Below, piece by piece: positions 1 through 8,424 of a stretch of 64,000 nt of DNA. How positions within the stretch are numbered: position 1 is the stretch's first letter; every line of letters starts with the position of its first letter. The notes below the pieces were generated by a model. It did not search any database, was not told the DNA's origin, and saw nothing but the letters and a program-made list of their open reading frames with translations. Origin of the DNA: Haliscomenobacter sp. (GTDB lineage Bacteria; Bacteroidota; Bacteroidia; Chitinophagales; Saprospiraceae); NCBI GenBank assembly GCA_016707205.1, contig JADJHZ010000005.1:315951-379950 (forward strand), given 5' to 3'. Both the position numbers and the translations under genes were made by a program.

Positions 1-2
1 GC

Positions 3-2018
3 CGGTTTGGCCGGAAGCCGGAAGGCATGTGGCTGGCCGAAACCGCCGTCGATACCGAAACGCTGGAAGTACTCGCCGCCCAGGGCATTCAATTTACCGT
101 CCTCGCGCCCAGGCAGGCCAAGTCGGTCAAAGCGCCCGGGGAGACCAACTGGCAATACGTCTCTACCGAAACCATAGACACCCGTAGACCGTATCGCTGC
201 CTGCTTCCCTCCGGAAAATCCATTGCGCTGTTTTTTTACGATGGGGATATTTCCCAGGGCGTAGCATTCAGCGGCCTGCTCAACGACGGCGCCCGGTTTG
301 CCTCCGCGCTGATCGGCGCATTCGACGAGAGCGCATCGCCTCAGCTAGTTCACATCGCTACCGATGGCGAGAGCTATGGCCACCATCACCGTTTCGGGGA
401 AATGGCGCTTGCCGCTTGTCTCCAGCACCTGGAAGACCTGCCCGGAGTAACCCTTACGAACTACAGCCAGTACTTGAGCCTGTTTCCGCCAGAGTGGGAA
501 GCCCAGGTGCACGACAACAGTTCCTGGAGTTGCGTACATGGGGTGGAACGCTGGAGAGCAAACTGCGGGTGCAACTCCGGAGGGCGGCCCGGATGGACCC
601 AGGAGTGGAGGAAGCCCCTGCGGGAATTACTCAACTGGCTCCGCGACCAGCTCATCCCTCTTTATGAGCGGCAAACCCAGCGGTTGCTGAAAGACCCCTG
701 GGCGGCCCGAAACGATTATATAGAGGTGCTGCTCTACCGTTCAGAAGAAACCATCGAAGCGTTTTGGGCCAGGCACGCCCGCCTGAAACTCAAGGAAGAA
801 GAGCAGGTAGCGATTCTCCGCCTCCTGGAGATGCAGCGCAACGCCATGCTGATGTTTACCAGTTGCGGATGGTTTTTTGACGAAATCTCCGGGATGGAAA
901 CCGATCAGATCCTGCAATACGCCAACCGGGCTATCCATTATGCCGAGCAAGTAGCCGGTATCCGGCTCCATAATCTGTTCCTCCAACGCCTGGAACAAAT
1001 TCCCAGCAACGTCTACGCCGATGGTTCGGTAAGTTACCGGCAAAACGTCATGAGCGCGCGCGCCGATCTGGTGCGGGTTGGCATGCACTACGCGGCGTCC
1101 TCCCTGTTTGAGGAATACCCCGAGAAGCTGGCGATCTTCAATTACTTCGCCGATAGCGAAGTCTTTCACCGCAATGAGGCCGGTATTCAGCGACTAGCCA
1201 TCGGTCGTACCCGCGTGACCTCCCGGGTTACCCATTCCGAAAAGTTGTTCAGCTTCGCTGTCCTCTACCTGGGACAGCTCAACTTCCTGGGGCATATTTC
1301 GGTCAATATGACCCGAAGCGCCTTTGACGATATGGCCAGCGACCTGATCGAGGACTTCAAGAAAAGCGACTTGGGAAAAGTCGTCGAGCATCTGGAAACC
1401 CATTTCGGGGAAGAACGCTTCTCCTTCCGGGAGTTGTTCCGGGATGAAAAACGGAAAATTTTCCGGCATATTGGCGCGAAAAGCTCCCGGCTGATCGATA
1501 CCGCCTACCGGGAGATCTACGAAGACAGCTACCAGCTCATGACGATTATCCAGCTCAATAGCCTTCCGCTTCCGGAAGCGTTCCAGAACGCCGCTCAGCA
1601 CATTCTGAACCAGGATATGGTTCATTTTTTCTCCAACGGCAACCTGAATATCCGGGAGCTGAAACGCCTGGCCAGCGAATTCAAAAAATGGGGGGTTACC
1701 CTGACTAATGCACCCAGCTTGCAATTGACCGCCAGCGAACGCATCTACTCGGAAATCCAACGCATCGAAAAAGATCCGGAAGAACGCCTGGAACGCCTGC
1801 TCAACCTCAACCAGGTATTGAACCTCCTGGACGATATGGCGATCGCAATCAACTTCTGGAAAAGCCAGAACCTGTACTTCTCCCTGATTCAGGACGGCTC
1901 GTTTGGAAAAGAAGGCCTAGACAGCGCTCTTGCCGTCGCTCTTGCCGAACTAGGAACCTTGCTTGGGTTTCGCGCCGGCATAAGCAGCGAAAAAAGGCCG
2001 GGCCCGGGACCGGGTTAA
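3..2018 (+). CDS. DUF3536 / GH57-like protein, 5'-truncated by window edge
   Basis: The reading frame is open from the first bases of the window, so the gene begins upstream and only its C-terminal ~670 residues are seen. The entry text RKPEGMWLAETAVD is the typical core of glycoside hydrolase family 57-like proteins, and IATDGESYGHHHRFGE is the matching acidic/His-rich motif. The long C-terminal part is the DUF3536 region that follows this domain in many Bacteroidota and other bacteria. The activity of the family is not firmly established; an amylase or branching-type role on alpha-glucans is only suggested by the fold. The protein has no signal peptide in the visible part. It ends with a Gly/Pro-rich tail and is followed by a stem-loop shared with the convergent gene. 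Confidence 0.85.
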   Translation, partial: RFGRKPEGMWLAETAVDTETLEVLAAQGIQFTVLAPRQAKSVKAPGETNWQYVSTETIDTRRPYRCLLPSGKSIALFFYDGDISQGVAFSGLLNDGARFASALIGAFDESASPQLVHIATDGESYGHHHRFGEMALAACLQHLEDLPGVTLTNYSQYLSLFPPEWEAQVHDNSSWSCVHGVERWRANCGCNSGGRPGWTQEWRKPLRELLNWLRDQLIPLYERQTQRLLKDPWAARNDYIEVLLYRSEETIEAFWARHARLKLKEEEQVAILRLLEMQRNAMLMFTSCGWFFDEISGMETDQILQYANRAIHYAEQVAGIRLHNLFLQRLEQIPSNVYADGSVSYRQNVMSARADLVRVGMHYAASSLFEEYPEKLAIFNYFADSEVFHRNEAGIQRLAIGRTRVTSRVTHSEKLFSFAVLYLGQLNFLGHISVNMTRSAFDDMASDLIEDFKKSDLGKVVEHLETHFGEERFSFRELFRDEKRKIFRHIGAKSSRLIDTAYREIYEDSYQLMTIIQLNSLPLPEAFQNAAQHILNQDMVHFFSNGNLNIRELKRLASEFKKWGVTLTNAPSLQLTASERIYSEIQRIEKDPEERLERLLNLNQVLNLLDDMAIAINFWKSQNLYFSLIQDGSFGKEGLDSALAVALAELGTLLGFRAGISSEKRPGPGPG

Positions 2019-2046
2019 AAAAGAAGCCGGAACTCATGCAGCCCCG
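2019..2046. terminator. Bidirectional stem-loop between convergent genes
   Basis: An A-run precedes a stem AAGCCGG / CCGGCTT with a loop of about 11 bases. On the minus strand the stem is followed by six T, so it is the stronger terminator for the LpxH-like gene. On the plus strand it lies directly after the DUF3536 stop codon. Confidence 0.6.
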
Positions 2047-2096
2047 GCTTTCTCACAAAATGAAGGTTATTGAAGGAAAATGGATAAAGGATGGTT

Positions 2097-2987
2097 TTAA
2101 GGATGGGATAGAGGCTCCTCGCTATCGGTGTGCCGTTGGACGATATGGCTGAAGATATCGCGGGTATCTGTAAGCAGGCTGAGATCGGTTTCGTCGTCTT
2201 CCTGTTGTAGTTCAGGAACCCGGAGTTTAGGGTTTACGTATTCATAATCTGCTTCGTCGTATTCGTAAATGGACCAGCGCCCCCACTTGTATTCGAGGGC
2301 CGTCAGGTTCTCTATCCAATCCCCCGAGTTGAGGTAGGTCACTTTCTTGTCTTTAGTCTCCACCGTGCGCATTTGAGGCCGGTGGATATGGCCGCACACC
2401 ACATAATCATACCCTTGCTCCCCGGCCAGGCGAATGGCGGTATCCTCGAAATCGCTTACGAATTTCACCGCTTCCTTCACGCTCTGCTTGACCTTTTGCG
2501 CGATCGACAAGCGGGACATCCCCAGGGAAGTCCGGATATGATTGATCCACCGGTTGACCAGGATCAGGTAGTCGTAACTTTTACCCCCCAACTTGGAAAT
2601 CCAGGGCGAATATTTTATGAACATATCAAAAATATCCCCATGAAAAACCCAATACGAGCGCCCCTTTAACTGAAGCACCAGTTTATCCCGCAGGTGGATG
2701 TTCCCGGAAGCGAATTCCGTATAGCGCCGGAGCGCGTCGTCGTGGTTGCCGGTGATGTAATAGACTTTCGTCCCTTTGGAAGCCATTTTGAGAATCCGTT
2801 GAATGACCTGCATGTGCTCCCTGGGGAAATAGCGTTTGCGGAACTGCCAAATATCGATGAAGTCTCCGTTCAAAATAAGCGTTCCTACTTTGATACTTCC
2901 CAGATAATTCAACAACTCCTTGGCGTGGCAGCCGTACGTTCCTAAATGAACATCAGAAATGATGACAATCTCCAGTTCTCTTTTCAT
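2097..2987 (-). CDS. UDP-2,3-diacylglucosamine diphosphatase-family metallophosphoesterase
   Basis: A 296-residue calcineurin-type phosphoesterase. The metal-binding motifs are in order: IISDVHLG near residue 10, NGDFIDIW near 40, GNHDD near 80, the HGD at about 115 and VCGHIHRP near 200. This pattern belongs to the LpxH-like group that in Bacteroidota supplies or resembles UDP-2,3-diacylglucosamine hydrolase of lipid A synthesis; the exact substrate is not proven by sequence. It is cytosolic, has no signal peptide, and is about 50 residues longer than E. coli LpxH, with an acidic C-terminal tail. It stands alone, convergent with the upstream gene. The start is MKRELEIVIISDVH, directly before the first motif. 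Confidence 0.85.
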   Translation of the reverse strand: MKRELEIVIISDVHLGTYGCHAKELLNYLGSIKVGTLILNGDFIDIWQFRKRYFPREHMQVIQRILKMASKGTKVYYITGNHDDALRRYTEFASGNIHLRDKLVLQLKGRSYWVFHGDIFDMFIKYSPWISKLGGKSYDYLILVNRWINHIRTSLGMSRLSIAQKVKQSVKEAVKFVSDFEDTAIRLAGEQGYDYVVCGHIHRPQMRTVETKDKKVTYLNSGDWIENLTALEYKWGRWSIYEYDEADYEYVNPKLRVPELQQEDDETDLSLLTDTRDIFSHIVQRHTDSEEPLSHP

Positions 2988-3128
2988 GATTTGTCCTGAC
3001 CGGTATATTGGATTTACCTTGGGGACAAAATTCCCGCTTAAATGTAAACTGGAAGTAAAACATTAATTATTAAATGATTAAGAATTGGGCACGTTGTCAA
3101 AAGGCGATTATATGCCAAACAGCGTTGA

Positions 3129-3180
3129 GGCCTCCCCCTAACCCCCTCCGAAAGAGGGAACAAGAGCGAAGACAGTCTTT
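3129..3180. repeat. Repeat fragment sharing parts with other intergenic elements
   Basis: The stretch has CCCCCTAACCCCCTCC followed by a small CCCTC/GAGGG stem, as in the element at 63.8 kb. It then has GAGCGAAGACAGTCTTT, nearly the same as GAGCGAAAACAGTCTTT in the element at 26.0 kb. It lies in the 200-base gap between two genes and looks like a decayed or partial copy. Confidence 0.45.
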
Positions 3181-3215
3181 CCCGTTTGGTTTCTAAGTTG
3201 ACAATGTATTCGTGT

Positions 3216-3632
3216 CTATTGAAGGGTATCTCGGACCAAAACCCGGGGAAAAGGCAGGCCCTCTTCGGCCAAAGGCTGAAGGATCAGCGTATCCGGCCCG
3301 AGCCGGACGATCTGGTGAATTTGTTCCCTATCGGTAATCCGAAGCGTCAGTTCTTTTCCTGCTCTGCGGAAACGCCATTTCCCCTCCTGCCGGAGGCTAT
3401 CCAACTGGAATTCCAACTGGCCGTTATCAAAAAAACGGATTCGGGCAAATTGCAATCCAGCCATGATGCTTTCCATATAGCTCGTTTCGGCAAAACTGGC
3501 TTCCCGGATAGCCATTTCCTGGCGGGTTGCCGCCAAATCGTACTTCCATTCCTGACATAAATGGACCTTTTCCTGCCGCCCGGCACAGCTGGAAAACCAG
3601 CCAAGGAAGAAAATCAGCCAAATGCTTTTCAT
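3216..3632 (-). CDS. Putative lipoprotein, unknown function
   Basis: A 138-residue protein starting at MKSIWLIFFLGWF. A hydrophobic N-terminus leads to SSCAG, a lipobox-like Cys at about residue 16, so it is probably an outer- or inner-membrane lipoprotein. An upstream in-frame ATG seven codons earlier would put charged residues before the signal and was not chosen. The remainder is short beta-type sequence (LEFQLDSLRQEGKWRF, LTLRITDR) resembling the lipocalin-like small lipoproteins common in Bacteroidota. No family was recognised with certainty. It is a single gene between the LpxH-like gene and an AraC-type regulator, both also on the minus strand. Confidence 0.65.
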   Translation of the reverse strand: MKSIWLIFFLGWFSSCAGRQEKVHLCQEWKYDLAATRQEMAIREASFAETSYMESIMAGLQFARIRFFDNGQLEFQLDSLRQEGKWRFRRAGKELTLRITDREQIHQIVRLGPDTLILQPLAEEGLPFPRVLVRDTLQ

Positions 3633-3689
3633 GATTTGTTCGTTTAGCCGCATTAAGGTAAGGGTTCTTTTTAAAATTGGCCTCCAGGT

Positions 3690-4552
3690 CTATTCAACTA
3701 CTTTCCTGACTTGCGCCCGGAAGTCCTTGGGAGAAACACCCGTCACCGCTTTAAAATGCTTGTTAAAATGCGATAAGTTATTGAACCCGCTCTCAAAGCT
3801 GATCCCCGCGATATTCTGAGTTCCAGTCGACAACAACCGCGTAGCTGGGAGATCCGGACCTCATTGACAAACTGGGTAAAGGTCTTTCCCGTCAGCCGCT
3901 TAAAGAACCGGCAAAAGGCGGGAACGGTCATATTCGCTTTTTCGGCCGCTTCCCCCAACGTGATTTCTTTTTGAAATCCTGCATTGACATAGTTATATAC
4001 TTGTTGAATGCGCTCATAGTTCAAGGCATCTACCGGAAGGGAAAACCCATCCACATTTAAAGGATAATATTCCGAGGTTGCCGCCAGCCCCTTCATGATT
4101 TCCAGCAACGCCAGAAGCCGGTCCAGCCCATCCAGTTCGACCATCTCATTAAGCCGCTCTCCTACCCAACGTTTTGTATCGCCATAGAAAGAGATCCCGG
4201 TTCTTGCCCGCTCGAACAGTTGCCGAATACCTGAAACTTCGGGAACCTCCCAAAAGTCTCTGCCTAAAAAATCGGACCGCATCTGAACGACAATCTCCGT
4301 ATGGCTTTCCGACAGCTCTTCGGGGAAGCTTAAGTGGGGCAGGTTTGGGCCAAGGAAAATCAAATCCCCGTCCTCAAAATACGAAATGTGATTCGCAATA
4401 TGGCGTTTGCCGCGCCCATGGGAAATGTAAACGATCTCGTACTCGGGATGGAAATGCCAGAACGGAGCCGCCGCTTCCAACTCCTGCGTAAACCGCTTAA
4501 AAGAAAAGGAACTCCCAAATTCGGGGTCGATTTGCTCAAACGATGCTTTCAT
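3690..4552 (-). CDS. AraC-family transcriptional regulator (one frameshift)
   Basis: A cupin-type N-terminal half (WHFHPEYEIVYISHGRGKRHI near residue 35) is joined to a C-terminal AraC double helix-turn-helix (ITLGEAAEKANMTVPAFCRFFK). The uninterrupted frame runs only to 3743 and ends in nonsense after NEVRIS. Shifting frame by one base near 3843-3850 restores RLLSTGTQNIAGISFESGF and NLSHFNKHFKAVTGVSPKDF, the second HTH, with a stop at 3690. One base appears to be missing. The restored protein is about 287 residues, the normal length for this family. The ligand is unknown; such cupin-AraC proteins usually sense sugars or related metabolites. It is divergent from the HAD hydrolase gene, which it could regulate; that is inference. 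Confidence 0.8.
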
Positions 4553-4659
4553 ACCTGATTCCAGTGAATGAACCCCGCCCCCAGGACGAAATCCCTTCCG
4601 GGCGGGTTAATTTTATGCTAACAACGCAAAAAGAGAATGCACATACCCTTCCCGAGGTT

Positions 4660-4667
4660 TATATTTG
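4660..4667 (+). promoter_or_regulatory. Candidate Bacteroidota -7 promoter element
   Basis: TATATTTG matches TAnnTTTG exactly and lies 35 bases before the ATG of the HAD hydrolase at 4702. No clear -33 TTG is seen. Confidence 0.5.
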
Positions 4668-4701
4668 CGCCGACATTTTTCACCACGCGCAATACCTCGT
4701 T

Positions 4702-5442
4702 ATGGACATCCCTATCGAATTGGTCGCTTTTGATATGGCCGGCACCACGGTCCAGGATCATCACGAAGTAGAATCCTGCTTCCGGGAAGCGGCCCAAATC
4801 ACCGGCCTCCACATGACAGAAGATGAAATCCGCTCGGTCCAGGGATGGTCTAAACGGTTTGTCTTTGAAACCTTCTGGGAACGCCAGATCGGCCAGCGCG
4901 ATGCGGTTCGGGCGGAAAACGTAGACCATGGGTTCCGGGTTTTCTGCGATATTCTCGAAACCCATTACCTGACCCACCCGGTGGAGCCCACCGTTGGCGC
5001 TCTGGAAACCTTCGCGTTTCTCAAAGAGCAGGGGATCAAAATTGCGCTGACCACCGGATTCTACCGAAAAGTTGCCGACATTATCCTGGATAAACTTGGC
5101 TGGTTGAATGGCCTCGACGATCGCTACGTGGGATCAGACCATTCGCTCATCCAGTTCTCCGTGTCCAGCGATCAGGTGGCCCATGGCAGACCGCACCCGG
5201 ATATGATATTCAAAGCGATGGACGTTCTGGGCGTAAAGGAGGCTTCTAAGGTAATCGCCGTTGGAGATACCCCTTCGGACATACAGGCAGGACAGGCTGC
5301 GGGCTGCGCTTTCTCCGTAGCGTTAGCCAATGGAACCCACGCCCCGGAAGCCCTAAGCCCTTTTAAACCGGATGCCTTACTGCCTTCCTTGAGAGAACTT
5401 GCCCCTTTTTTGCAGGAAATAGCATTTTTACCAAAAAAATAG
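4702..5442 (+). CDS. Phosphonatase-like HAD hydrolase
   Basis: A 246-residue HAD-superfamily protein. FDMAGTTV at residues 8-15 is the nucleophile motif I in the form typical of phosphonoacetaldehyde hydrolase-like enzymes. TTGFYRK near 115 is motif II, and VGDTPSDIQAGQAAG near 190 is the acidic motif IV. Length and motifs fit the phosphonatase-like group (TIGR03351 type). The true phosphonatase cap-domain lysine cannot be assigned here, so the substrate may be another phosphate ester. The ATG at 4702 was chosen because it directly precedes motif I and follows a TAnnTTTG box; the longer in-frame extension upstream has no domain content. It is divergent from the AraC-type regulator. Confidence 0.8.
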   Translation: MDIPIELVAFDMAGTTVQDHHEVESCFREAAQITGLHMTEDEIRSVQGWSKRFVFETFWERQIGQRDAVRAENVDHGFRVFCDILETHYLTHPVEPTVGALETFAFLKEQGIKIALTTGFYRKVADIILDKLGWLNGLDDRYVGSDHSLIQFSVSSDQVAHGRPHPDMIFKAMDVLGVKEASKVIAVGDTPSDIQAGQAAGCAFSVALANGTHAPEALSPFKPDALLPSLRELAPFLQEIAFLPKK

Positions 5443-5466
5443 TAGAAATAATTCGCAGTTTTCTTG

Positions 5467-5599
5467 TATATTTGCGGGGATAAACGACGAAATCGACGTT
5501 TTGAAAACTCAAAAAATATCTTACCTTTAGATAAAGAACTATTAACTGGGGTTTAGTTTTACTTTGGGCCGGAACTGTAAAGTTCCGGTCTTTTTTTTT
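5467..5599 (+). ncRNA. Candidate small RNA of about 115 nt (6S-like possibility)
   Basis: A perfect -7 box TATATTTG at 5467-5474 is followed by about 115 bases with no usable ORF, ending in a strong terminator. The stem GGCCGGAACT / AGTTCCGGTC lies at 5567-5590 with nine T after it. Inside, short helices can form (for example ATCT/AGAT around TTACCTTT), and promoter-like text sits in the middle, as expected for a 6S-type open-promoter mimic. The size is also right for Bacteroidota 6S RNA, but I cannot verify the identity. The alternative is simply a 3' UTR terminator of the HAD gene. The terminator overlaps the stop codon of the convergent porin gene. Confidence 0.45.
5567..5599 (+). terminator. 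Rho-independent terminator
   Basis: A ten-base-pair stem (one G-T pair) with a four-base loop is followed by T9. It ends the plus-strand transcript described at 5467. Confidence 0.8.
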
Positions 5600-7565
5600 A
5601 ATCGCTCAACCTCCACTTAATTCCAATCCGGAATCCCGAAACCGGCGGCCAGGGATAATCTGGGGTCTGGTAGAAAAGTTGCCCGTTCATCCAGTTGCTG
5701 CTGATATTTTCCACTTTGACAAAGGCCCGGAACTTGGTTACCCGAATATTGAAATAGGCATCAACGGCAGGATAAAACGGGATCTGCAACCGGTCCTGGA
5801 GCTGAAACTGCCCCGTAAGCGGGAAATAATCATCGGAAGAATACGCGGAAGTGTACCTTAGATCCAAGCCGATCCGGGTATCCAGTACTTTAAAAAGTTT
5901 GCCGCTAAAATACAGGCTGTGTTTCCCGGTGAGCAAAGGAAGCCGGAGTACATCCCCCGAAACCACCTGAACCGCCCACTGGTTTTCGTTATGGATTTTC
6001 CATAGCCTCAAATGCTTGCGCACGAACAGCTGGGAAATGCTGACGGGAGCGCCCGTTTGCCGCGCTATCCCAGCGGTGTCGAAATAAATGGCCTGGTTAA
6101 TCAAATGGTAAGCGCCTCCCAGTTCCAGCCCCCATTTCGAGAGAAAGAGCTTGCCCTGAAGGTTGGTCTCCAGGGTCTTTTTGAACTCATTTCTCCACAC
6201 GGGCTGCTGGGTCACATAGAACGATTCCTGGACCAGCGTTGGACTATACAATTGGTTGAGAAACACCGCTTCCAGCCCTCCCCAACCTCCGAGGAGGGTT
6301 TTCATCCGGCCCATCACCCGGTAATCGCCGATACTACCCAACACCCCTAGCTGGGCCTGAGCTTCCAGTTGCAAGGAAGGCAAAGGAGCCGCCGCCCAGT
6401 CGGCGCCGATAAATAGTTCTTGCAGGGAAGAATCAACGGGCTCCTGGTTGATCTGGTGCATCACATGGGTAAGGTGGAGTTCCAGGCGGCGATCGCCAGC
6501 GCCGGACCCGGAAAACTGGCTGGATTTGACCGCCTGCAGCCGGAACTGGTTTTCCAGCTTGTTGTGCAGGGTGAAATGGCGAAGCCCCCGGTTATCTGTT
6601 TGAAAAAGGCCATAATAGGATGCATCCGAAGCCGGGCTTGGGTCGAAAAAAATATACGTGCTGCTCCGATAGCCGATCCGGTGGCTCACCCTCCAAATGC
6701 GCCGCGAAGGAGGAAGGGAATCCGGCGCCAGCGTATCTCGCTTCACCAGGTCGAGGTAATGGGTATAAAGGACCTCCTGATGCCGGTGCCGGGTACCTGC
6801 GTTATCCAGATAGACATCGGTGGCATTCGGGGTGAAAAAGGCGCCTTCCCGCACCGGTTCCTCCACGATTCCGCCGTTGTCGTCGTGTTCCAGCTTGTTA
6901 TCGGCATAAGCAAAGAATCCCTGGTAGCTCCCATTTTTGGCCTGTATCCAGAACCCCAGCCCCAGGGAGGTATTCCGAACGCGTTGGTTGGGAAAAAGGT
7001 CGGCGGTACCCAATTGGCCCAGGCGCCGGTAATCTATTGAAAAATTCAGTCCATTGGCGAAATTCCGGCTAAACTGAGCGAAAAAGTCGCTGTTGTTCTG
7101 CTCGGCGCCCCGATTAAACCCAAGGTTGGTATACGCCCGCTGGAGCCGGTAAAAGGGGACCGATTCCGCCGGGAGCAGGTACAGGTCGTATTGATGGAAA
7201 CCGGGGTCAAACCCCCGGCGCAAACGCGGCTCGTACACCAACGCCTGATGGGCAGAGCCCGGAACGCCCAGATTTTTGTAGTCCCAAACCCGTCTTCGCG
7301 CCGGATCGTACTGGTGAAAAAAATCGTCGAGCAGGGAATCGGAAAAGGCAACCGCCTGCCCGGGGTTTCCCGCGTAAAGGAAATAGACGGGGAAGGTGTC
7401 GGGTTCCTCCTGCTCAAGGATCAGGGGCTGCTGAGCGGAAGCGCCGGCGCCGGCGGAGCTTCTCGGTCCGGTAGGAAAACCTTGGCCCTGTGCGGAAAAA
7501 CCGGACAGGGCCAAAACGACGATTATTCCCAAGCTTGCCGGGAAATGATCAAACATACGCCTCAT
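5598..7565 (-). CDS. Putative outer-membrane porin (DUF4289/putative porin family)
   Basis: A 655-residue protein with an N-terminal signal sequence (SLGIIVVLALSGFSAQGQ) and then the pattern of the Bacteroidota 'putative porin' family: GVPGSAHQALVYEPRLRRGFDPGFHQYDLY, the ESVPFYRLQRAYTNLGFNRGAEQN block and many alternating beta-strand segments. The C-terminus (VSGFRIGIKWRLSD) is a typical final barrel strand. It should form a large beta-barrel in the outer membrane; the substrate is unknown. The gene lies 22 bases after fabI on the same strand, so it may be cotranscribed with recN and fabI. Its stop codon overlaps the T-run of the convergent plus-strand terminator. MFDHF three codons later is an alternative start. 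Confidence 0.85.
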   Translation of the reverse strand: MRRMFDHFPASLGIIVVLALSGFSAQGQGFPTGPRSSAGAGASAQQPLILEQEEPDTFPVYFLYAGNPGQAVAFSDSLLDDFFHQYDPARRRVWDYKNLGVPGSAHQALVYEPRLRRGFDPGFHQYDLYLLPAESVPFYRLQRAYTNLGFNRGAEQNNSDFFAQFSRNFANGLNFSIDYRRLGQLGTADLFPNQRVRNTSLGLGFWIQAKNGSYQGFFAYADNKLEHDDNGGIVEEPVREGAFFTPNATDVYLDNAGTRHRHQEVLYTHYLDLVKRDTLAPDSLPPSRRIWRVSHRIGYRSSTYIFFDPSPASDASYYGLFQTDNRGLRHFTLHNKLENQFRLQAVKSSQFSGSGAGDRRLELHLTHVMHQINQEPVDSSLQELFIGADWAAAPLPSLQLEAQAQLGVLGSIGDYRVMGRMKTLLGGWGGLEAVFLNQLYSPTLVQESFYVTQQPVWRNEFKKTLETNLQGKLFLSKWGLELGGAYHLINQAIYFDTAGIARQTGAPVSISQLFVRKHLRLWKIHNENQWAVQVVSGDVLRLPLLTGKHSLYFSGKLFKVLDTRIGLDLRYTSAYSSDDYFPLTGQFQLQDRLQIPFYPAVDAYFNIRVTKFRAFVKVENISSNWMNGQLFYQTPDYPWPPVSGFRIGIKWRLSD

Positions 7566-7587
7566 GTTAATAGACCCTTTCGGGCGC

Positions 7588-8394
7588 TTAGTTCATATCC
7601 AGAATTGCCGGGCTCATTCCCATACTGGAAAAACCGCCGTCGTGATACAGGTTTTGCATGGTCACCATCCGGGTCAGGTCGGAAAAGAGCGTAACGCAGT
7701 AGTCGGCGCATGCCTCTGCCGAGGCGTTGCCCAAAGGCGACATTTTCTCGGCATACGTAAAGAACTCGTCAAACCCCTTCACCCCTGATCCGGCCGTTGT
7801 CCGTGTAGGCGATTGAGAAAGGGTATTTACCCTTACTTTTTTGGCTGTCCCGTAGTGATAGCCAAAACTGCGGCCAAAAGACTCGAGCAAGGCCTTGGAT
7901 TCAGCCATTTCGCTGTAATCCGGGAAGGTGCGCTGGGCAGCGATGTACGACAGCGCCAGGATGGAGCCCCATTCCTGCATAGCGTCGAGTTTCCACAAGG
8001 TTTGCATCATCTTGTGAAACGAGATAGCCGACACGTCGAAGGTTTTCAGCATCCATTCGTAGTTGAGGTCGGTATAGTCCTTCTTTTTGCGCACGTTGAC
8101 CGACATGCCGATGGAGTGCAGGACAAAATCCAGGGGTCCGCCCAGGATAGCCATCGATTTGACGAACAGATTTTCCAGATCTTCCTCGCTGGTGGCATCC
8201 GCAGGAATGATCTGGGCGCCCGTGATTTCGGAGAGCTTTTGGATTTCGCCAAAACGCATAGCCACCGGCGCATTGGTGAGGGTGATGGCCGCTCCTTCTT
8301 CCACGCAGCGCACCGCAATTTTCCAGGCGATCGAATTTTCATCCAGGGCGCCAAAGATTACCCCGCGTTTTCCTTTCAATAGGTTGTTTCCCAT
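7588..8394 (-). CDS. fabI: Enoyl-[acyl-carrier-protein] reductase (NADH)
   Basis: A 268-residue short-chain dehydrogenase of the FabI type, which reduces trans-2-enoyl-ACP in the last step of fatty-acid elongation in the cytosol. The N-terminus GKRGVIFGALDENSIAW is the FabI nucleotide-binding form, and LHSIGMS is the next motif. The catalytic Tyr/Lys pair is in DYSEMAESKALLESF. VNTLSQSPTRTTAGSGVKGFD is the substrate-loop region, conserved in Bacteroidota FabI. The length is normal. It follows recN by 30 bases on the same strand. No anomaly was seen. Confidence 0.95.
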   Translation of the reverse strand: MGNNLLKGKRGVIFGALDENSIAWKIAVRCVEEGAAITLTNAPVAMRFGEIQKLSEITGAQIIPADATSEEDLENLFVKSMAILGGPLDFVLHSIGMSVNVRKKKDYTDLNYEWMLKTFDVSAISFHKMMQTLWKLDAMQEWGSILALSYIAAQRTFPDYSEMAESKALLESFGRSFGYHYGTAKKVRVNTLSQSPTRTTAGSGVKGFDEFFTYAEKMSPLGNASAEACADYCVTLFSDLTRMVTMQNLYHDGGFSSMGMSPAILDMN

Positions 8395-8424
8395 GATACT
8401 TTTGGTTTCAGCTGATTTATGTTC

